Positions 49,801 to 61,800 of a stretch of DNA of 64,000 nucleotides are shown piece by piece. How positions within the stretch are numbered: position 1 is the stretch's first letter; the number at the start of each line of letters is the position of its first letter. The DNA comes from Coturnix japonica (taxonomy: Eukaryota > Chordata > Aves > Galliformes > Phasianidae): assembly GCF_001577835.2 (NCBI RefSeq), contig NC_029532.1:8044301-8108300 (forward strand), given 5' to 3'. Below the pieces are notes generated by a model. It worked only from the letters and a program-made list of their open reading frames with translations. It was not told the origin of the DNA and did no database searches. Both the position numbers and the translations under genes were made by a program.

Positions 49801-52800
49801 ACTTCTGTGTAAAACATAGTGCTGGGATAAGTAATTTGGTAGCACAAGGAACTTCTGTTTCTTGCTTTTTTTGTTCACCTTTTCCCCTGTTGGTGTCAGT
49901 CCTCCATATCAATTTTGCAGTTACTTTATCAGAACGGTGAGGCAGATGGGTTTTGATTTATTGCTGTATAGTTTAACAACAACAGCAAAAAAAGATTTGC
50001 TTTAGTAACTTGAAGATTTTTGCCGATTACAGTTGTGCAGCACTGTACAAAGTTAGTCATTTATTGTATAAGTAACAGGTTAGAAAGTGACGCCGCACGA
50101 TGCTTTCTTGTTTCACTTCTAGTCTGTGCTCAGCACATTCTTCAGGACAGGATGTTTACCATAAGCAATATGATTCCCATTGAAAATATGATCGTGCTCC
50201 TTTGCAATGAAACACTTATGTGAGTTAACACTTAAATGTGGGAAAGATCAGAAGAAAGTACTAAAACTAGCTGCAGGCTTTCCTTACTTTCAGTGGTTTT
50301 AATGATGCATGGTATTTTGTCCTGAAATCTTAAAAATAGGAAGCAAAGCTTATATTACTATGTAAAATATTTAGCTCTTGTGTTAGTGAACTGAAGTGCT
50401 TTTCAATCTCTGGTAAACGGTCTTTTGTTTCCAAACTTCTTTCTTTGCAGAGCTGTGTTGCAGCTTTCCTAGATGTCGTTATTGATGGGCGTGCAGTTGA
50501 AACTCCTCCCATGTCTTCAGTCAATCTTCTGGAGGGGCTGAGTAGAACAGTGGTTTACATGACATACAGCCAGCTAACTACTCTGGTAATCTCTTAAGTT
50601 TTGAACTAGAAGTAGTATAAACTTGCCCTGTATGTTTACAGGTAGTTGATAAACAGTGCTGATAATTTACTCTGCAATTCTTAACAACATGAATTCTAAA
50701 TTTGTAGGTTGGTTTCATGCGAAATGTGATGTTGAGTGATCAGCTTAAGGAAGATCGGATGGCTTTGGAAAACTTGCTAGCAAACTTACCCCAGAACAAA
50801 CCAGGGAAAAGTAGCAGCCTTGAAATGACTCCGTACAGTACCCCACAGCTCTCTCCTGCGACCACTCCAGCTAACAAAAAAAATCGGTTACCAATAGGTA
50901 AGGATGGCAAGCAGTGCATTTTTTCTTTACTATTTTTCCAGTCCTCTTTTAGGTGTAGTCCTCTTCGGCTGCACCTTCAGTTCTACTTTCTGTGTGTAGA
51001 TGGTGAAGTATTTTCTTTTGTGTAGACGGGCATCTGTACTATTTTCTGATGCAAGCACAGTGAGCCTCTCCACTCTGGATTGAGCTGTAGAAAAACGCTG
51101 ATATAGCTGTTGTTCAGGCCATAGTGCAAAGGGTAATAATGGGAAAATTTGAAGATGGGAAGTTTGCTGAGGAAAGTGGTAAGATGAAAGCTCTGGCACT
51201 TTGTTATTGTTCAGAGTAAAATTGAAATGATTGAGTCTTAGAAGGGAGCTGATGTGAGGAAGGAATGACGAGTAGGACTTCTAGAGAGTGTGATAAGGAG
51301 AGACTGTCTCTTTTCCATCATCTGCCTGATCTCGCTGTGGCAGTATACTGTAATGCAATTTTATGTTTTCTTTTTCAGTAGTATTTCTGAATCTTGAAGT
51401 TTTGCATCTTGGTGATGTTTTCTGTAAAAATAGGAAGTGTGGTGCTCTTATCTGGTGTATATTATTGTGGGTATGACCACATGGGAAATTTTTGTTAGTT
51501 TGACAGCTTTGATGTCAGTTTGTAGTGAGTTCAAACTATACAGAGCCAGTTCAGAGACACAGAAACCCAAACAACCTCCTAACAAATCTATCCCAGGTTG
51601 TTTTTACTCTGCATCTGAATGGTTTTCTCTCATAGATCTATGAAGTATTAGCACAATAGCTTTTATTTTATATAATAAAATAGTGTCGTTGCTCAAAATT
51701 TTGATTTCTTTTGTTTCATTTTAATGCTTTCAAAATCCAGGACAGCAGTTGGCAGCCATTACTGCCTGGGATACTTCTGCTACCAATCTTTCAGCTCATA
51801 TAACTCTAGTAACCCCTTTTGGTGGGTAATGCCCTCTTTCTGTTCTTCTCTACTTTTATTTGTAACACGGTTGTGATACTTTAAGCATGCTTGTGGTTTA
51901 CTTTGGCACTCAGTTGCTTTTTCAGATTTCTTAATTGATTTCTATATGAAGCTCATTTTATATGTACATGTAGTTTTTAAAAAACAAACAAAAACATAAC
52001 AGACCTTATGTGCATCTGTGTGATAGTTTTAAAATCAAAGCTTGGCCTGTTAGTTCTGCACACTTGTTTTTCCTAGATCAAATAAGCAAATGGCTGGTGT
52101 CATGCTACCATACTTAGCAGCCTTAATTCCATGTAGGCGTTTTTCCTTTCTCGGTGTCAAACGGGGGAAATGAGGCTACTTGAAAAGGCAGATAAGGAGC
52201 CACGAAACAGTCAAACACCTGACATTGAATCTTTGCATCTGTGTTTCAGACAACTGCTTGAATAACTTTTCTCTGCTTCTTAGGAGAAAAATTGCTCAAC
52301 AAATTAGTTTTAAGCCACAGGGACCTTTTCTGTTGGTCACAGACTTCTTAATGTTCTCCACCAACTTACTAAGGGTCTTTCTGTGATTGGAATGCACAGT
52401 CTCACAAATGCAGAATCTGTTTTTCAGGAGATCTTTTTGCTTCTTTTTGGGTACTTTGTCAAGTTTTCCCCTATTTGCTTAGACCAGTGGCAGACTGTTG
52501 TGAGGATGTGTGGTTTATCTAGGTTCTGTGGGTATGTATGACTACTAGTTATACTTTGAGGTATCTTTTGAGATCCCTTTCAGTTATGTGGATAATGTTT
52601 TGTTAAAAAGATTACTCCATGTTACAAATGAAGTGCAGGTGACTAATTCCCACCTTCCCAGCTCCTAAACAGCTCTTTTGTGGCCACTGTTAAATCTGCT
52701 GCTACTGCTTGGCTTTATTTTGTATTCTCATGTCTGAAGGTTGGGCCAATTGGAGTTACTGAAATTGGTGTAGAAATTCATGTAGGCAGATAGGATGCAA

Positions 52801-55800
52801 TATACCTTGTTTCTCTAAGCTGTTCTGTTGAAGATTGCTTATTCACTCATCAATATTTGATTTTTAAAGACTAGCTCCTTCTCTCAACTTCTAGTAAGAC
52901 TGCCTTTTATGTTTGTTAGCATGCATGTTACCAATTGAAAACATTACAGTTCTGTATTTCCATCTTATTGTCTTTTTTTTTTTTTTTTTCTCTCTCTAAA
53001 CAAGTAATAGCTTTCTAATGCTAATATTTCAAAATACTTCCTTAGCAACTCGTAGCAGAAGTAGGTCAAATATTCTTATGGATCAGCATGGGGATCACGA
53101 AGGGTCCTCCCAGGAGACCATCCCAGAAGTTCAGCCAGAAGAAGTGCTGGTGATTTCCTTGGGAGCAGGTCCACAGATCACTCCAGGAATGATGTCAGAA
53201 AATGAGGTATGCAACGTCATTGAAGCTCAGGTGTTTTTAAAATACACCCTCTGTATTCTTTAGTAGCAGAACAGTGAACCTATGACACTTGGATTTGGGC
53301 AGTAAATCTAGGAGAGTAATTAAAATACTCACTTTGTTTTGTTTGTCTGCTTTACTGAACTTGGGTATTTTAGCTCCCTGTGTTAGTTATTTTCCAACAA
53401 CTTCATACACCTGCAAGGTCTGAAAATTAGTATATTAGCACAGGAAAAACATAGCTGGCAGAGGCTTTGTTGTCTAACATGCTTAAGAGCAAACCAGGCC
53501 TGCATTAATTAATTCCATTACATCTCAGTGTTCTTTGTCCTTTGCCTTGAATGACAATGAATGAAAGCACTGGGATGCTGATCCCAAAGTTTCTGGCAAT
53601 TCAGACTTGCATCACACCAGCCAAGCTTCTTATGAGGTGGAGCTGTGGCTGTGCTGCCATGAGTGCCCTCAGACTGTCTCTGAGGACAGGGCTGCTCATA
53701 CAGCCTCCTTCTTCAGCAGACATGGAACAGCACTCTGCTTTCATCTTTGTCATTTTGCCTGATAGGTTGGACTATCTGCTCTTGCAGCCTTATGTAACCA
53801 TGAGTTTACATGTTAGGCTAGAGGGTCAGGGAGGGAGCTACTGGTTCTGTTGTTAACAGGATTTGCCTTGTGTTCTCATCGTGGTTACTGTTTGTTTTCT
53901 CCAGGCCCTTTGGAGATAAACTTATATTTTCTTTTTCAAATGGAATGTTAGAAATTTGATAGTGCCATTAGCATCTAGGAGAAAAAAGGAATACAAAATG
54001 TGTGCAATGTTTTGTGTGCTGTATAATCAACAGGAAAGAAATAGATTATTTTAAAGAAGTATTGTTTCATTCCTCCACTCCTCAGGTCTTAAATATGCAG
54101 CTTGCAGATGGTGGACAAGGAGATGTCCCTGTTGATGAAAACAAACTCCATGGTAAACCTGATAAAACCTTGCGCTTTTCACTCTGCAGTGATAATCTGG
54201 AAGGAATATCTGAAGGTGAAGGGTTACTTAAGTCTTGAAGAAGTTTTGTCCCTTTTTTTTTTTTTTCATGAAAGGAACTTCTGTTAAAGGTAGCATGTCA
54301 TCTTTAATGTTTTGGAGATCAGGCTTTGTTGCTTTAAGAGCTTTTCTTTTCTGTTAGTCCTTTGGAGATAAAGTTTGGGAACTGAATTTTGACCTGCAAG
54401 GACATATCTTAGTCTGAGAATTATGGCAAAAAAACTGGATTTAAAAGATTAAAACAGACGGATTATTTATTTATTTATTTTTTAATTAATTGAACTATTT
54501 ATATGAAGGTAAACTGACTTATCTCTAAAATTAGAGTTCTCAGACTTTTTTCATGATCTTTTAATTAACTACTACACAGAGTGGTATCTGGACTCAGATC
54601 AGTTCTTCTCTGAGTCTCACCCAAAACAAGGCAGGGTTTATCTGTGGTATTGAAGAGGTTTGTACAAATTCTGCAGCAGGCATTATAGTTATTAAGTTAT
54701 ACTATAACTTCTATCACATAGTTTTTACTCTTCTTAAAATAAGCAAACAAGCAAATGAACAGTTAAACATGTTGACGTCAACCTCTTTACTGACTTTTAG
54801 TTAAAGTATGGTAATGGTGAGATTTACTCTGGTAATGTATTTTTAGGTTAGTATAATCAGTATGATCCACTATGCATGTAAAATACAACTCACAGTTCAG
54901 GTTAAGTATCTATAAAGTAGACATTAAGAGCAGAGAAACAGTTTATCAGTTTGCTGTTTCATATTGAGATTATTACTTAATTTCTCTTTGTTGTTTTTGT
55001 TAAATGTTTCCTGGATTGTTGATCCTGCATATTTAGGAACTGGTATTCAAATCAGATTTACAATAAAATATCTTTTTCACAGGTCCTTCAAATCGCTCCA
55101 ACTCAGTATCATCTTTGGATTTGGAAGGGGAGTCTGTATCAGAGCTTGGTGCAGGACCCTCTGGGAGCAATGGTGTTGAAGCTCTGCAGCTGCTGGAGCA
55201 CGAACAAGGCAGGTGCAGATTCTCTGAAACAAGAGCCTGTGGTGCTATGGATGGGAAAGACAAAGTTCTGTGGAAAAAGATTAACAAATTGACTAGTTTG
55301 GGGTAAAAATAAGTAAATGCTCGCTTTATGCAATCAGTTTTGCATTCATTTCTATTTGGATTTTTTTTTCTTTTGTTGTTTTGTTTTCCTCTAGAAGTAT
55401 TTCTTGTGGTTCGTAGGAAAAATAATGTTTGGGATTTTGAGACTTAAGTCCTTTATGGGAATGTGCGTTTGAAGTTTTGCTTGATACTTAACTGTCCCTT
55501 CAAGGGAATAAGGAGGCCTGGATTGGAGTAGTCTTAGAGCATCTGGCTTAGTTTTAGAATGTTTTTGTCAAACATTGGAATTGGCTCCTCAGAGAGGTTT
55601 TGGAGTCTCCAGCTTTGTAGATTTTCAAGATGTGACTTGATGTGACTGGATGTGGCCTTGAGCCAACCTGTAACTAACTGTGTTTTGAGTAGAGGGCTTT
55701 GGACTTCAGTTACCCCTTCTAGCCTCAGCATTTCTGTGAGAAGTTCTTTTTATAGGAATTGCTTTAAGTTTCCTGATAGCATGTTACTTTTATCTATTAC

Positions 55801-58800
55801 TTTGTCTGTAGTTTATGTCACCAAATGTAGCAAGATTTTTCTTACACTTCAAATACACTGTAGTGCTTTCAGGCACCATTTCTTGATTAGTATAGTATAG
55901 AATAGTATATATAGTACTTTACAGATGCTGCTTTTAAAAGCTGTCTTATCTGACAGAGTCAGAGTTTGTGGTTTTGTTTTTCCTTTTCCTTTAATGTACT
56001 CCTATGCATTTTCAATTAGAAGTGGAGGGGCCTTTCAAAAAAACTCAGTACTTTTTATTTTTATTTAGCCACAACTCAGGATAATCTTGATGACAAGCTC
56101 CGTAAATTTGAAATCCGTGATATGATGGGGTTGACTGATGACAGAGATATATCAGAAACTGTGAGTGAAACTTGGAGCACGGATGTCTTGGGTAGTGACT
56201 TTGATCCAAATATTGATGAAGATCGTTTGCAAGAAATTGCAGGTAACTCAGTTGTGCACCTGATGTGTTAAAATGCTCCACGCTTTCTGTAAAATGGTCA
56301 AGTTGCAAAGCTCTTCTCATCTCTTTCGAAATTAGTGTTCGCATTTGTTAAAGAAAATCTTTTTCTATAGGAAGATTTTGCACTCATGACCTGTCTAGCA
56401 TCTGGTCACTCATTTCTGTATTTACAATGTTCTTTCATTATTACCTTAAGGACACTTAAAATGTCTTATTTTTCTCTTGTATTATATCTCTCTTCAGGAT
56501 GCATATATGCCACTATACATTTCTGCTTTGCTTTTGCAGGTGCAGCTGCAGAGAACATGCTAGGCAGCTTGCTGTGTTTACCAGGTTCAGGATCTGTGTT
56601 GCTTGATCCTTGCACAGGTTCAACCATCTCAGAAACCACAAGTGAGGCCTGGAGTGTGGAAGTATTACCAAGCGATTCAGGTCAGAATTGTGTATTTTGT
56701 GGCTATTTAGTGTGAACCAGAAGCAGCACCCTCTGACTCAAATTCCTCAAGAAAACGTTGCCTTAATGTCCTGACATTCAGCAGTATTGCCTTAGTGTTT
56801 GTGAGTGCTTTTAGTATTAGAAGGATGAAGTATTTACAGGCAGAGAGACTTTTATTCACGTAAGTTCTTAAGTTCTGAAAAGAGAGAAAAGGGATTACAA
56901 AGCAAAATTCTTTTTTGCTTTCTTTTCCAGTGATGCTAAGTAGTTCTATCTCTGATCACAATTTAATTTAGTTAACTTGTATTACTTAAAGACAGTGGAA
57001 TACAGTACTTAAGTATTTGGCAAGTTTTTACTTATGTGGTTGGAATACCGCTATCTTGGTGAACTGGTTCACAGAATCACAGAATTATCAAGGTTGGAAA
57101 AGACCTAGAAGATCATCTAGTCCAACCATTACCAATAATTCCCGGCTAAATCATATTCCTCAACACAACATCCAAAAGTTTCTTGAACACTCCCATGGTC
57201 GGCGACTCCATTACCTCCCTGGGCAGTGCATTCCAATGCCTGACTACCCTTTCCGAGAAGTAATACTTTACAGAATCACAGAATGACCCGGGTTGGAAGG
57301 GACCTCAAGGATCATGTAATTCCAACCCCCCTGCCTAGCAGGGCCACCAAAAAATACACCTTTACTAGATCGAATTGCCCAGGGCCCCGTCCAACCTGGT
57401 CTTGAACACCTCAAGGACGGGGCATCCACAACCTCCCTGGGCAGCCTGTTCCAGGACCTAACCACTCTCCTAGTAAAAAGAGCTTCCCCCTAACATCCAA
57501 CCTAAATCTTCCCTCTTTTAACTTAAAACCATTTCCCTAGTCCTGCTATTGTCAGCCCTTTCAAAGAGTTTACTCCCCTCCTGTGGGAGTAAGTTCCCTT
57601 CAGGTATTGAAAGGCTGCAGTGAGGTCACCCCGCAAACCTTCTCTTCTCCAGGCTGAAACAAACCCACTCCTTCAGCCTGTCCTCATAGGGAGGTGCTCC
57701 AGCCCCCTGAATCATCTTCGTGGCCCTCCTCTGGACCCCTTTTCCAAAAATCTCCCAATGTCTTTTTTGTACTGAGGGTTCCCACCTGGACACAGTACTC
57801 CAGAATGGGACCTCAACAAAGCTGAGTAGAGAGGGACAATCACCTCCCTTGCCCTGCGACACACCCCTCTCTGGATGGAGCCCAGGATCCATTTGCTTTT
57901 TCCGGCTGCCCGAGCGCACTGCTGCTCCATGTTAAAGTTTCTCATCATCCAGGGAACCCCTATTCTTTCTCTTCTGCTGCCTCCAAGGACAACTCCTCCC
58001 AGCCTGTACAGGTGCCTGGGGTTTTTCCCGCCCAAGTGCAAAACCTGCACTTTGCCGGTATTGAACCTCATTAGGTTCACCCGAGCCCAGCCTGTCAAGG
58101 TCCTGCCTGTCAAGGTCCCTCTGAATGGCATCCATTCCCTCCACCGTATCGACTGCACCACTCAGCTTGGTGTCATCAGCAAAACTTGCTGAGGGTGCGA
58201 CTAATTCCCTCATCGATGTCATTAATAAAGAGTTAAAAGAGCACCGTCCCAAGACAGACCCTTGAGGGACACCGCTCGTTACTGCCTCGCACCTGGTACA
58301 GTAGATGCCATTGACCCACCAACCTCTGTCTGCGGCACTTCATACCAATTGCTTTATCCATCTAGTTGTCCACCATCAAATCCACCTCCCTCCAATTTGA
58401 GATGAGGATGTGATGGGGACCATGTTCAAAGGCCTGCCTCAGGTCCAGGTAAAATGAACGTTGGTCGCTTCCCTTCGTCCCACCAACGGCCGTCACTCCA
58501 TCATAGAAGGCCACAAGATTAGTTAAAGCATGACCTTCCCCTGGTGAAGCTTGCTGGCTGTCTAGGATCACGTGCTCATTCTTTATGTGATCAGGCATGT
58601 TGTCCCACGAGGATCTGTTCCAGTAATCTTCCCAGGCACGAGGTGACACTCACCGCCATGTAGTTCCCGGGTCCCCTCCCTGCGTCCCCTTCTCGTAAAT
58701 GGGGAAGTGAGTGACCGCTTCCTCCAAATCTCCGGGACCTCACCTGAAACAGCGCACGACTTTTCAAATATGATGGAGAGCGGCTCAGCAACCACCTCAG

Positions 58801-61800
58801 CCAGCTCCTTCAGGACCATGGGATGCACGCCATCTGGCCCCATAGACTTGTACAAGTTAGCTTAAAACTTAGTATGCTAAATCAAGCCCCCCAATCTTTC
58901 CTCTGTGGGTGAGTTTTGAGGGAGCCTTGCATTGAGTAATGATACTTTTTTCACTCTCTTTGTTGCTGTTGTTTCTCTGTTTGTAGAAGCCCCAGACCTA
59001 AAACAAGAGGAAAGGCTGCAAGAACTGGAAAGCTGTTCTGGGCTGGGTAGCACATCAGATGACACAGACGTGAGGGAGGTCAGTTCTCGACCCAGTACAC
59101 CAGGCCTCAGTGTTGTATCAGGTGGGTTTAATTGTCTCTGAAAACACATTGCTACATTAGAACACAGTCAGCATCTGCTTTGCTGTCCTTACTTTAATGA
59201 GAAAAATTAGTTATAACTATTTATTCTCATTCATGAATTTTCAAAGCAGTAGTTCTTGCAAAGAAATAAATGGAAGTGCATCAAGTAGTCTGTGGTGCAG
59301 TAGCAGTGGGGTTTGGAAGAATGCCTACTTTCTTGCATTTTGGTTATTATGAAGACTTTAAGTAAATCAACATAGATATACTTCAGCTCCTAGTTTTCCA
59401 CAAAGTATCAGAATGAACCATCTTTCTAATGCCAGTTTTCAGTGTATTCATGGCTGTGTTAAAAGCATTCAAGACTTAAAGCAGAAATAAAAAACTCTTA
59501 TTTTAGAAATATAGAAATTCAGAGTATCTCTAGGTACTACTGTGAGTTAGGACTTGATTATTACTGTGCTCACCAAACATTTTAGGCACTTCAGAATTTT
59601 GCCTCCTGAAGGGGTATTAAAGGTGCTTTTTTCCCTCTTGTTACATGGAAGGTATTAGTGCGACTTCTGAAGATATTCCTAATAAGATTGAGGATCTCAG
59701 GTCTGAATGTAGCTCTGACTTTGGGGGAAAAGATTCCGTGACAAGTCCTGACATGGATGAAACAGCCCATGGTAAGTAAGATTCCTGTAGATGAGTTCAC
59801 ACAACATTAGGTAAAATTACAAGATTAAAATCCTTAAATTTTAATTCTTAGTTATGAGCTCAGTAGAAGCACTGAGAATGAAAGAAAAATTCCTCAGTTT
59901 TTCCTGTTTCAAAGCTCTGCTGACCAAGAAGCTTAACATTTTCCTTATTTATTAGCACTTTTTCTTTGACAAAGGGGCCAGTATTCTGTAGAACTAGAGA
60001 CTAATCTTTCAATTTAAGGTGACCTCCTGCTAATTGTGTTTATTTACACTGACTGTAATCCTCCTTGCGCATTGGGATTGGTCTGTTTTTCCACTGTTTC
60101 TTATGTATGGGTAGTTTTTGCACAGTGCTGATGTTTGTTTACCTGTATTTCAGGAGCTAGTCAGTTGACATCTCCTCCTTCTCAGACGGATTCTTTGCTT
60201 GCATTATTTGACCCTCTTTCATCAAATGAGGGTAAGCTGGAAAGAAAAGACCAAAAATTGCTGTTCAGTACTTCTGTGCTAGTATCAACTTATTTGGATG
60301 AATAATAACTGAAATGTGTGTGGCTTCCTTTATGTTTGTTACCTCAGGTGTGTCAGCTGTAGTACGGCCTAAAGTACACTATGCAAGACCATCTCACCCA
60401 CCACCAGATCCACCAATTTTGGAAGGCGCTGTGGGAGGTAATGAGGCTCGATTACCAAACTTTGGATCTCACGCTTTAATTCCAACTGATTTAGAAGCAT
60501 TCAAGCAGAGGCACTCTTATCCAGAAAGGCTGGTCCGCAGCAGGAGTTCAGATATAGTATCATCAGTTCGGAGACCTATGAGTGATCCTGGGTGGAACAG
60601 ACGTCCTGGTAATGAGGAGAGGGAGCTTCCAATGCCAACCACCAACATGGGGGCAGCTGTTTTGATGGCTACATCTCAGTCATCATCTTCGTCTCCTAGT
60701 AAGGACTCCTCTAGGGGAGAGGTGAGGCTCCTATTTATCATTTTGTGGTTTTTTTTTTTTTCCTAGTGTGCCAAATATAATTATTTTTCTGATGCCAGAA
60801 GAAAATGGTATTGAATGTGTTTAACTGAGGAATTAGAATATGCTTCTGCAGTCTTTTTTTAAAGATTGACCAGTAGTCGTTTACAGTCAAAAACTACAGA
60901 TGTTCAAAGTGACTTAAGTATACCTGGTTCTTCATAAATTTACTGGAAAAGCTCCACGTGACTTAATGGGACTTCAGAAATAGATTGGTTATCTTGTTAA
61001 AATGCAAAATGCTGCAGTTCCTAAGAAACAATTTTTAATACTATCTAAATTTCTGCACAGTTTTGGCTTTTCGTACTTAGGCTTCATTCTTCAGGAGGCA
61101 TGTTTCTAACATGCTCTGCTCTGGCTTTGTGCTATGTTGTAGTTCTGTTTGGTTTCTGGTTTTTTTGGTGTTGGTTTTTTTTTTTTTTTTTCAGTTGGTA
61201 GAATATAACCTCTAGGTGTCAAGGAGAAATTCTGTCTTTACATGTGATGTGATGCATATTAAAATATAAACTCCATCCCTTCCGCAGATTGATGAGCGGA
61301 AGGACAGCGATGATGAGAAGTCTGACAGAAACAAGCCATGGTGGAGGAAACGCTTTGTGTCTGCCATGCCTAAAGGTAGGATTGTGTCTGTTCCATTTGG
61401 GTACCTTAGGGCATTCTGCCTTTTTTTAGTATCTTCAGTGACTTCACTAGAAAGCTTTTACTATTTCACTTTGAGCAGCTTATCATACCGACATTGGGTT
61501 GGTACACAGTAGTAGCTGTCCTCTTAAAACAGTTCTTCAATCTGGCCATTTCCTCAGCATAGACCCTGATAAGTTACCATGTATTTTTCAGCTCCAATTC
61601 CATTCAGAAAGAAAGAAAAACAGGAAAAAGACAAAGATGATATGGTACCTGACAGATACGCAACACTACAAGGTACGTGGGTAGTATCATCACAGTAATT
61701 CTCTCTCATAAATCTGCCCTGCAGATTTCCAGAGTGCCCATTAGGTGTCTGTTTACAGCAGGGTATGGGCTGTTGTATTTAATATTCACAGATGGCATTC

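Noticed and set aside
57626-58855. Several - strand frames that could look like a host gene
   Set aside because: They are reverse-transcriptase and 3' region remnants of the CR1 LINE.
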